Assembly (NCBI GenBank): GCA_036939975.1
Contig: JALLPB010002441.1
Span: 1-11,325, forward strand
From: Cyclostephanos tholiformis
Taxonomy: Eukaryota; Bacillariophyta; Thalassiosirophyceae; Thalassiosirales; Thalassiosiraceae
Direction: 5' to 3'
DNA length: 11,325 nucleotides
The translations under genes were made by a program, and so were the position numbers. Of this stretch, positions 1 through 6,515 are shown piece after piece; positions within the stretch are counted from its first letter, which is position 1; each line of letters opens with the position of its first letter. The notes below the pieces were generated by a model, which saw only the letters and a program-made list of their open reading frames with translations, was not told where the DNA came from and did not search any database.

Positions 1-220
1 ATCTTCAAGCTCTCCTATAGATGTACATACTCATGGAGGAACATCAAAGATACATGATAAGGATGTACCAACACCTGTAGAATCCTATAAGTTGCATCTC
101 AAACCCTTGCTTTGGCCGAGTGATCCACTTCACTTTTAAGCATAAAAATAAGCTCATAATTTTCTCTTCCAGACCTGAACCACATGATACTTCCCTTTCA
201 CTCATAACATTTTACTTCAG
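1..220. other. AT-rich stretch, possible upstream part of the broken gene
   Basis: No complete gene is visible here. One plus-strand frame is open from base 2 to a TAA at 137-139. It reads a serine-rich start and then a more protein-like ending (LKPLLWPSD), so it could be an upstream exon of the broken membrane-protein gene that follows. Pyrimidine-rich acceptor-like AGs lie at 171-172 and 219-220. I cannot place a matching donor, so the link to the downstream pseudogene is only a suggestion. Confidence 0.25.
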
Positions 221-1394
221 GGAAAAAAGTTATCCACCAGCCTAGGTCACTCCCATGCACTCCCAAATAGACTCGATCCCTCTTATGGGCCCACCTTCCT
301 CCTTGGCTCATTGTGTCTGATTGCCGCATCGGTTGCTGTGCACATTAACTCGAGTGGAAGGTTCCAATACTTTTTCGCAGTGGTGACTAACAGCACGCAA
401 AATTGAATATCGTCAATGTACACCACCAACATGAGCTCCCACCTTAATCTCATCCACCAATTTCTGCACTCCAATATATGATGTTCTCCCTCCGTGTGAT
501 AATTGTTACTTATCCCCCTCTTGCAGCATATTTGTACCTCTAGTCATGGCAGAACAACAACAGATATTGGACTGATATTTGGGCAGATGCTCGGTGGTAA
601 TTGGAAGAATTATTGGAAGTTTAAGGTCCTATCTGGTCTTGTCTCCTCGTTTTGGGTTGGTGGATTCATTTCCCTCTATTTGGCAAAAGCATTTGCGTAT
701 AATTTGTTTTGGTTTAGTTCTGGTTTGTTTAACACTTCTCATATTCGTAGTACTGATGCAAAAAGTGAGCTTTTTCCAGGAATCAGCATACGGCACATGG
801 ATATGGGATATGATCCTCGAACAGATGGCTAGTTCCATGACTGACAAAGCTGGATCTGCTTCACTCAGTACCATGATGACTGAGCAGATAGACTTCATCT
901 TTGATCAAGTTGATGCTGATGGTTCTGGAAAGATAAATGTATACGAATTAAGTGATGCGCTTGAATTGATGGGGATCAGGATGACAAGGACCAACATTCT
1001 ATCAATGATGGCTGCTGTTGATGAGAATTGTGATGGCGAGATTGATGGTGAAGAGTTTCACGCTTTGGTCTGCATGGCTATAGCCAGATCAACTCAACAA
1101 ACAAAACGAGCAAGGATTTCTCTAGCTCATGGTGCCACCTCTTCTACTCTGCAAGAATCAGTGGACGAGGAGGGTTTTCCATCGTCATCAAGGGTAACTT
1201 TTAGTATGGATACCGCCCAGACCTCTCGGAGCATTTGCAATGAGAAAATGGAACTTGATCTTTCAATGCGACACTGTCCTCCTCATGCCTATCAGGAGGC
1301 TCCTACTCATGAAAAAAGCCATGCTAGTGAAATAGTTGCTATTGAGGCTAAGTATCCACATGCTGTTGTGGGCATCACTGAGTTATGGGCATGA
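221..1394 (+). pseudogene. Broken YoaK/DUF1275-like membrane protein with C-terminal EF-hand pair
   Basis: Three segments line up as one gene. Frame 2 from about 221 to 430 includes SYGPTFLLGSL and a hydrophobic helix. Frame 2 from 527 to about 730 includes RTTTDIGLIFGQ and SFWVGGFISLYL, which resemble the TG-x-x-TDIG and GG motifs of YoaK/DUF1275 multi-pass proteins. Frame 3 from about 730 to 1394 includes a last membrane helix, a GTWIW motif and two EF-hands. The EF-hand loops are DADGSGKINVYE (912-947) and DENCDGEIDGEE (1020-1055), both with all calcium ligands. Lesions are a TGA at 404-406 directly after QN, where relatives usually have a small residue, an apparent intron 431-526 that ends in TTGCAG but begins ATGAGC instead of GTGAGC, and a frameshift near 730. 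Family assignment is from remembered motifs. Sequencing error could explain one lesion but hardly all. The EF-hand part is open for over 200 codons and could still be translated. Confidence 0.6.
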
Positions 1395-2112
1395 GAAGAT
1401 CTATGTGGGTACAAATCATCTGAGGCTGTTCAGTAGGTATGTCCAACTTGATTAGAGAGACAGAGACAAATAAGGATGCCATGGATCAGTTGGTCAATGG
1501 CACTACTGTCAGCCATTGCAAAGATGGGACTATGTTAAAAAATAATTTCACCATGATGCCACTCCTTGGTAAAGGCAATGACACAGACGAGGAGGAGGGA
1601 CTCAGAAGAGCATTGTACTACGTTGGGATATTGCGAAAAATACGGCACTGTATCCTCAATAGTTAAGTTATTTTTTACATTCTGACAAGGATTGATTACT
1701 TATTCATCCCTTGGGATGTTTCAATCTATAACCCCTCCAGAGAAGGGCATTGGGTCGATCCATCTTGAGCCGAAGAATGGTAGTGAATTGTTTAGTACGA
1801 AAAAATGTAGCAATCAAGAATGGGGTTAAGATCGATCGATCTCCCACCTCTCAAACACTAGTAGAACTGGGTGGCTCCTAATTTTTGCTTCGATTGAGCC
1901 GACTTATCGAGTCTCAACTTGCTCGATACCCAATTTAACTGACAGATAAGTCACATCAGTTTTATGCTCCGCGTGCTCGAGCGAGCACAATGATTGGTTT
2001 ATCTCATCGTTATTTTCTGATTTCGATTTCCTGCGGTGAAAAAATCATCCGTTCGTCGATTTATCATGTGAGAGAACCAATGCGAAAAAGTAAACAACGT
2101 GCGAAGGATGAA
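1395..2112. other. Gene-free AT-rich stretch
   Basis: I find no supportable gene. An open stretch at 1439-1666 (plus, 75 codons) is acidic in its centre and resembles nothing I recognise. It may be the decayed tail of the pseudogene, since it follows after a stop and in another frame. A short inverted repeat, GTGCTCG-AG-CGAGCAC, lies at 1973-1988. The region also contains the 3' flank of the AP endonuclease gene transcribed from the other strand. Confidence 0.4.
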
Positions 2113-3603
2113 TCAGGGGGCCATCCTTACCAAAACGATGGGACAGTGATCGCTCCCCGATTCATCGGGCAACATATAGCTGTCCCTCACGAGCGCCCTC
2201 TTCGTCCCGTCTCGATCATCCTCCATCAGACTCCCGCTGCAGACGAAGTAATCCAGCCTAAGTCCCCTGTTGGGCTCCCTATTCCCCGCGCGTTGGCTCC
2301 AGTAGGTGTAATGTCCCCGCGCATCCGGGTGCAGACGACGGAAGGCGTCGACGTATCCCGCCCCCAATTGCGCATCGAAGGACGCGCGTTCCTCCGCGGT
2401 CGTGCCGGCGCTCTTGGCGAGGTGCCTCGCCCCCTCGTTCCACGTGTCCTTGGCGCCGTGGGCGACGTTGAGATCGCCGAGCCATATCACCGGCCTTTTC
2501 CCATCATCTTCCAGCCGTTTCATCCTCGTCACGAAGTCCGAGTCCCATTCCTCGGTGCGATACGCGAGTCGATCGAGTTTCTGACCGGAGTTCGGCACGT
2601 AGACGTTGGTTAGGTAGAAGAGCGGGAACTCGGCCGTTATCGTTCGTCCCTCGCCGTCGTGTTTCGGCAATCCGAGTTCGGTCACGACGCTCGTTGGTCG
2701 TAAAAGGCGGGAAAGGGAATCGTCGTCGCGAGCGTCGTGGAATGTCGACGTGCCGTCGTCCTTACCCCCCCCCCCCCCCCCCCCCATCTTCCCCTCGCCG
2801 CCATCGTCGGGGACCACCGAGGATGCGAAGAACGCGCCGAGCGTCGCCTGCTTCTTCTTCTTCCGCTCCTTACTACCCCCCCCGCCCCCCCCGATGACGC
2901 CATCCATCCCCCCCCTCCTTCGTATGAACATGGCCGTGCCGGAATATCCCCTCCTGTCGATCGAATAACTCCAATGACGATCGTACTCGCCCATCCTATC
3001 GTCGAAGTATTCGCGCAATTTCAACTTGGGATCGTCCATATTCTCCACCTGGAGCTTCGTCTCCTGCAGGCAAAGTACGTCGACGTCGTATTTGCGCGCT
3101 AATTCCGGTAGCGCGTCCGGACGGTTCCTAATCAGCGCTCGCAATCCGGCGACGTTCCACGAGATTATAGTGAACGTCGTCGACGACGACGTCGACGTCG
3201 ACGTCGACGTCGGATCCCAAAGTCGGATCAGCGGGGTCCGTTCCGTCCACTGTTGGTGCGTCGAGGCCTTCGTCTTCTTAGTCGACGTCGTCGTTTTCGC
3301 GGCGGATGGAGCCGATGACGACGACGAAGGCGCGGTCGACGATGCGTCGACGTCGTCCGATGACGATTCCGTCGCCGACGCCGCCGACGCCGACGCCGAC
3401 GCGCGTGCGGCGGCGGCGGGAGGAGGAGGAGGAGGAGGAGGGAGGGACGGGGATGATGCCGAATTCTTTCGCTTCCTTCGTATCGCGGCGGACTCGGATT
3501 CGTTCCCCCCCCCCTCCTCGGCGACGATGATCGAATCGTCGCCGATTGTCGAGGTCGTCGTCGACGCCGTCTCCCCCTCCGTCGTCTTCGTCGTCGTCGT
3601 CAT
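2113..3603 (-). CDS. Class II AP endonuclease (exonuclease III/APE1 family)
   Basis: The enzyme cuts the DNA backbone 5' of abasic sites in base excision repair. Numbering is from the ATG at 3601-3603 (496 residues); the frame stays open upstream to a TAG near 3720 but holds no earlier ATG. Residues 1-140 are low-complexity (Thr/Ser/Pro/Ala runs, basic RKRK). The catalytic domain begins near 143 and shows the family motifs in order: WNVAGLRA with Asn150, LQETK with Glu181, YSGTA, NVYVPNSG with Tyr335, GDLNVAH with Asp377 and Asn379, GLRLDYF with Asp451, and SDHCP with Asp485 and His486. All catalytic residues are present. Compared with the compact bacterial and human enzymes, a loop of about 65 residues (roughly 230-295) is inserted after YSGTAMFI. 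It contains a basic run, the PIP-box-like QATLGAFF (252-259), and seven glycines encoded by a C21 run. Family and activity are secure; the N-terminus could be extended by an unseen upstream exon. Confidence 0.93.
   Translation of the reverse strand: MTTTTKTTEGETASTTTSTIGDDSIIVAEEGGGNESESAAIRRKRKNSASSPSLPPPPPPPPAAAARASASASAASATESSSDDVDASSTAPSSSSSAPSAAKTTTSTKKTKASTHQQWTERTPLIRLWDPTSTSTSTSSSTTFTIISWNVAGLRALIRNRPDALPELARKYDVDVLCLQETKLQVENMDDPKLKLREYFDDRMGEYDRHWSYSIDRRGYSGTAMFIRRRGGMDGVIGGGGGGSKERKKKKQATLGAFFASSVVPDDGGEGKMGGGGGGGKDDGTSTFHDARDDDSLSRLLRPTSVVTELGLPKHDGEGRTITAEFPLFYLTNVYVPNSGQKLDRLAYRTEEWDSDFVTRMKRLEDDGKRPVIWLGDLNVAHGAKDTWNEGARHLAKSAGTTAEERASFDAQLGAGYVDAFRRLHPDARGHYTYWSQRAGNREPNRGLRLDYFVCSGSLMEDDRDGTKRALVRDSYMLPDESGSDHCPIVLVRMAP
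2765..2785. repeat. C21 homopolymer within a coding region
   Basis: Twenty-one consecutive C on the plus strand encode seven glycines on the minus strand in the AP endonuclease insertion. Shorter C8 runs occur at 2876-2883, 2885-2892 and 2908-2915, also in glycine codons of the same insertion. Any length change not divisible by three would shift the frame before the catalytic GDLN and SDH motifs. Confidence 0.95.
2827..2850 (-). other. PIP-box-like motif coding segment (QATLGAFF)
   Basis: These codons read Q-A-T-L-G-A-F-F, which fits the canonical PCNA-interacting consensus Q-x-x-(L/I/M)-x-x-(F/Y)-(F/Y) exactly. It is preceded by KERKKKK, a basic flank common beside PIP boxes. It sits in a loop inserted inside the catalytic fold of the AP endonuclease, not at a terminus. 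Binding to PCNA is inferred. Confidence 0.7.
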
Positions 3604-3647
3604 CTTCCCTTCGTCGTTCCTCGTCAAGCTGATGGAGTCGATTTTTT

Positions 3648-3677
3648 CATCGGCATCGGCATCGGCATCGGCATCGA
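3648..3677. repeat. CATCGG hexamer microsatellite
   Basis: Four perfect CATCGG units and a fifth ending in A lie just upstream of the AP endonuclease ATG, in its probable 5' leader. In the endonuclease frame the tract would read alternating Asp-Ala, but no ATG precedes it. Related GTCGAC-type repeats occur within the coding region near 3180-3215. Confidence 0.85.
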
Positions 3678-3862
3678 CGACGACGGGAGAGGACGACGCC
3701 CCCCTGTTGTCTTCTGGAGACTAAGCTATTATAATGCAATGGATAGGGCGTCACCTGATGCACCGTCAATAGCTTGGGCTTTAAATTAAAGATTGTTTTG
3801 ACTGAATCGAAAATGATTTTGTGATTATATATTATTTACTAACAATTCGAAGAACAGATTTC

Positions 3863-4008
3863 AAACAGGATTTGATGAAAGAAAGTCGTGTCAAACAGGT
3901 GTCAGGTATATAGTATTCCTACGTTGGGATACAGNAAACAGGGTTCGATGAAAGAAAGTCGTGTCAAACAGGTGTCAGGTATATAGTATTCCTACGTTGG
4001 GATACAGT
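3863..4008. repeat. Tandem duplication of a 73-bp unit
   Basis: Unit 1 is 3863-3935 and unit 2 is 3936-4008. They differ at two clear positions (A/G and T/C near the start of the unit). Base 3935 is an undetermined N where unit 2 has T. Each unit also carries TCAAACAGG twice, about 30 bp apart, counting the junction sequence. The N falls exactly at the unit boundary, as expected where reads or assembly had trouble with the repeat. Confidence 0.95.
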
Positions 4009-4210
4009 AAAGTTCTGAAGGTCCCACTATTTTCGTGTCAAGCACGAATGACCTAAAATAGCAATTGTGAGATAAGTACCGAAGTAATCAATAATGTAAC
4101 AAACGGAGTACTATTATGCAACTAGCAACTACCATCCCGCCCCTCCCCGCCCCCGTCGACCAACACCGCAGCCAACCGCCGCCGTCGTCGCAGTCGCCGC
4201 CACACTCTAC

Positions 4211-5326
4211 ATGGAAGATCACCCTTGTCGCCACCATCGCCGTCGCCGTTTCATTCTGGCGCTGGCGTTGTTAGTAGCAATTACCGTGGCAGGACTGACT
4301 TTTCATTTCGTCACCACCCGACCGGATTCGCAAAGCGTCCACGGCGCGACCGATAACGCATCCGATGTCTTCCAAGAGGGGAGGACGAACTGCCAAATCA
4401 TATACGTCCTCGGCGTGGAGGGATCGATACATCACGGCCTCGTGCCCGTCATAAAATCGCTAGCGGAACGCCAATCCGACTACCGACCCGGGATGGGGTA
4501 TGACGTGGTGAAGGGACACGAGCTCCTGCGATCTGCCATATTTGAATCATCATGCATCGACGAGGGAAGTGAGGAGGAGGGACCATGCGTCGAACGTGGT
4601 GATTTGTCAATGAAAGATCCGAACTCCGTCCAGACGTTGTTGGGCGAGATATGCCCGGATCCGTACGACTTTCGGAGTAGGCACGTCATCATCGAGGGCA
4701 ATTCGTTCCCATCCGGTCGAGAGAAGGAGAATTATCGCGTAACGCGTCAGGCTAATTGGGCCATGATGACGCCCGAGGAAATCGCCAATTCGGAAACGGC
4801 GTTGAACCATCCGACGAACCTTTACGATTTTTACGATTCGTTCGGGCCGTACTTGGACGTGAGGTTCGTTGTTTTGCATCGTCCGTACTTGGAAACGATC
4901 GCGAGTCATCCGAAATTCGATGGTGGTCCCAGGATGCATTCGGTGGTCATTAGCGGATTCATAATACTCCTGAGCCGTTTCCTGACGAGTCACATGTACT
5001 CTTCCTTCCTGGATGGGAACGTGCCCCTGTGGACGATCGTGTGCACCGATCGATTGACATCGAATAGCTTTCAGAACGAGGAGGAATTACTCGAGTCCAG
5101 GGCGAGTGTTTTGAGGTATCTCGCGAACTTCTTGGGATGGCCGGTGTCTACCTGTCCGGAGTGCTTCGACAACTGGGTGGAGAACAAGAAGAGTTCATCC
5201 CCTCGTGAAAGTTTCGGCGATGAAATCACGGACGATTTATTGGTTCATGCCAAGATGCTGGAGTCGATATGGCCCCCCCGTAGGCCGGAGGATGCGTTGC
5301 CCCAGCAGCAGTGTGGTCTACTGTGA
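4211..5326 (+). CDS. Single-pass membrane, P-loop/sulfotransferase-like protein
   Basis: This is a 371-residue protein with a short basic N-terminus (HHRRRR), one hydrophobic segment at about 14-35 and a long remainder: a type II membrane (signal-anchor) layout typical of Golgi-lumen enzymes. Residues 63-76 (IIYVLGVEGSIHHG) resemble the PAPS-binding P-loop that opens sulfotransferase domains. Residues 216-233 (DVRFVVLHRPYLETIASH) resemble the second nucleotide-binding segment, a strand followed by R-x-P-x-x-x-x-x-S. Several cysteines (115, 126, 148, 278, 315, 318) would suit an oxidising lumen. The start is the ATG at 4211, next to the basic/hydrophobic signal anchor, and the frame runs uninterrupted to TGA. 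The P-loop lacks the usual Lys or Arg, with Ser-Ile-His-His instead, so catalysis is uncertain. Substrate is unknown. Confidence 0.6.
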   Translation: MEDHPCRHHRRRRFILALALLVAITVAGLTFHFVTTRPDSQSVHGATDNASDVFQEGRTNCQIIYVLGVEGSIHHGLVPVIKSLAERQSDYRPGMGYDVVKGHELLRSAIFESSCIDEGSEEEGPCVERGDLSMKDPNSVQTLLGEICPDPYDFRSRHVIIEGNSFPSGREKENYRVTRQANWAMMTPEEIANSETALNHPTNLYDFYDSFGPYLDVRFVVLHRPYLETIASHPKFDGGPRMHSVVISGFIILLSRFLTSHMYSSFLDGNVPLWTIVCTDRLTSNSFQNEEELLESRASVLRYLANFLGWPVSTCPECFDNWVENKKSSSPRESFGDEITDDLLVHAKMLESIWPPRRPEDALPQQQCGLL

Positions 5327-5552
5327 CGGGTAAAGTCACATTGCGTGTTTTGCTTTCATTTATTTTATTTCCTCTTTCAAATTAAAAAAAATTCACCATC
5401 GCCGGCGTGGTTTGTATTTCAGAGCACGTAACAACCGATTGTCTGGTTGATGATAACAGCGAGGACTACTGGTCCACAGCATGCGCATCGCCCTAAACGC
5501 CATCCGTGATAATCTCGTTTTGTCATCATTCTACTCCAATCTCATGTATCCC
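5327..5552. other. Shared 3' region between converging genes
   Basis: The sulfotransferase-like gene and the MTA/SAH nucleosidase gene converge here. ATTAAA at 5381-5386 (plus) could be the polyadenylation signal of the former. Two overlapping AATAAA on the minus strand at 5359-5369 could serve the latter, which would make the two 3' ends overlap. No reading frame stands out. Confidence 0.35.
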
Positions 5553-6305
5553 TCACAGCTCGTCGTGCGTCCTATCGCAGACGTAATCGATAACCCTCGG
5601 CAACGTCCTCTGTAGGCTCGTCGCGGCCGTACCCAAATTCTCCATGAATTCCTCGTGACTCGGCCTATCCCCATCGACGATGTCCGTGACCACCTTGACG
5701 CCGAAGTGCGGCGTACTCCAAATCTCGCTCGCCCACGCTATCGCCGCCGCCTCCATGTCCTTAACGGACGCGTCGTTCTGCAGCATGTGATGCGAATCGA
5801 GCTCGTGATAATCGAGGGAATTCCCCGTGGTGCATATCCCGAGCTTGGCGTCGAGATGCGCCGCGAGGCGTTCGACCGAGGTCGATTCAACCTTGCCAAC
5901 GCCGTACGACGCGAAGCCGGGTATGTCGATCCTGCGATCGTGATTGGCCACGGCGGTGGTGAGGAAGACGTCCCCCACCGTCGCGCCCTTGCGCTTGAAT
6001 CCGCCGCAAGTGCCGGCATTGATCAGCAGATCGGCGGGATCCGTATCCGCCTTGAGCTTCTGCAAGGCCAGGAACGTCGCGATCGCCGCGGGTACAGTCC
6101 CGACGTTGTCTACCCCGGTGCCGTACACCACGTCCATGCCGTTGGTTATGACGGTTAGGTTGCAATTGTTGTGCCTGCCCCGGAAGGCACGGAATGGCGT
6201 CTCGGTGGGGAAGAAGGACGGATCGAGCTGCAATTTCAGCTGATTGACGAATGGACTAGCCTCGGCCTCCATGGCGATCGCGACAACGACGTTGGAGATG
6301 GACAT
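5553..6305 (-). CDS. 5'-methylthioadenosine/S-adenosylhomocysteine nucleosidase
   Basis: The enzyme cleaves the glycosidic bond of methylthioadenosine (and in many relatives S-adenosylhomocysteine), releasing adenine and feeding the methionine salvage cycle; it is cytosolic in plants. The product is 250 residues, the size of plant MTN proteins. Seen motifs are AMEAEA near the N-terminus with Glu15 at the position of E. coli Glu12, NVGTVPAAIAT (67-77), LINAGTCGGF (94-103), TTGNSLDYHELD (159-170), KDMEAAAIAW (182-191) with the ribose-binding Met184-Glu185, and VTDIVDGDRPS with catalytic Asp208. All key residues are intact. The DGDRPS...EEF ending is plant-like rather than bacterial. The ATG at 6303-6305 follows an A/C-rich leader and directly precedes the first beta strand. 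The gene is intronless here and divergent from the dioxygenase gene. Confidence 0.93.
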   Translation of the reverse strand: MSISNVVVAIAMEAEASPFVNQLKLQLDPSFFPTETPFRAFRGRHNNCNLTVITNGMDVVYGTGVDNVGTVPAAIATFLALQKLKADTDPADLLINAGTCGGFKRKGATVGDVFLTTAVANHDRRIDIPGFASYGVGKVESTSVERLAAHLDAKLGICTTGNSLDYHELDSHHMLQNDASVKDMEAAAIAWASEIWSTPHFGVKVVTDIVDGDRPSHEEFMENLGTAATSLQRTLPRVIDYVCDRTHDEL

Positions 6306-6515
6306 GATCGTGGGGTTGGGTGGGGTTGCGATGGTGCAAAAAAGATAATATTATGGTGATCGCGGATTTTATCTCTTATGGTGTGTTTTTATGATGGCAA
6401 CTACCCATGTTAGGTACTCTATCACAAGTGGGGGCAGGGATGTATCGCCCCCCCCCCCAAAAAAATAGCTTGGTATGTCTGGCCTTCTCCCCACTCGGTA
6501 GAGGTGAACAACACC
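6306..6515. promoter_or_regulatory. Short divergent (bidirectional) intergenic region
   Basis: About 210 bp separate the start codons of the MTA/SAH nucleosidase (minus) and the dioxygenase (plus), so the promoters must lie close together or be shared. It contains an AT-rich block (GATAATATTATGG near 6343-6356) and a C11 run followed by A7 at 6448-6465. No factor site can be named with confidence. Confidence 0.5.

Larger units (their letters stand above)
3604..4210. other. Intergenic region between divergent AP endonuclease and sulfotransferase-like genes
   Basis: The region holds the upstream sequences of both flanking genes, a 73-bp tandem duplication, and a nested inverted repeat at 4027-4061 (outer arms CTATTTT/AAAATAG, inner arms TTCGTG/CACGAA). 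A TATAAT-like stretch near 3730-3738 on the minus strand might serve the AP endonuclease gene. No reading frame here looks like a gene. Confidence 0.4.

Noticed and set aside
418..526. Alternative intron using GTACAC at 418 as donor in the pseudogene
   Set aside because: It would join out of frame and lose RTTTDIGL; the phase that keeps the family-like sequence requires the boundary at 430/431 with the altered ATGAGC donor.
1439..1666. 75-codon plus-strand frame after the EF-hand region
   Set aside because: It has no recognisable similarity and no supporting context; it is more likely decayed tail sequence of the pseudogene than a gene.
1973..1988. Inverted repeat GTGCTCG-AG-CGAGCAC as a terminator or att site
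   Set aside because: It is short, with no integrase, flanking duplication or bacterial context; 7-bp arms occur by chance at this scale.
1990..2613. Plus-strand open frame (207 codons)
   Set aside because: It overlaps the catalytic C-terminus of the AP endonuclease on the other strand and shows no domain of its own.
3601..3627. A longer AP endonuclease start at 3625-3627
   Set aside because: That codon is TTG; the first ATG in frame is at 3601-3603, and eukaryotic nuclear genes seldom use TTG.
3026..3724. Plus-strand open frame (232 codons) rich in Val, Asp and Ala
   Set aside because: It is antisense to the AP endonuclease and consists largely of microsatellite-encoded runs.
3863..4008. 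CRISPR-like repeat-spacer array
   Set aside because: The two units are directly adjacent with no unique spacers, and the window is eukaryotic.
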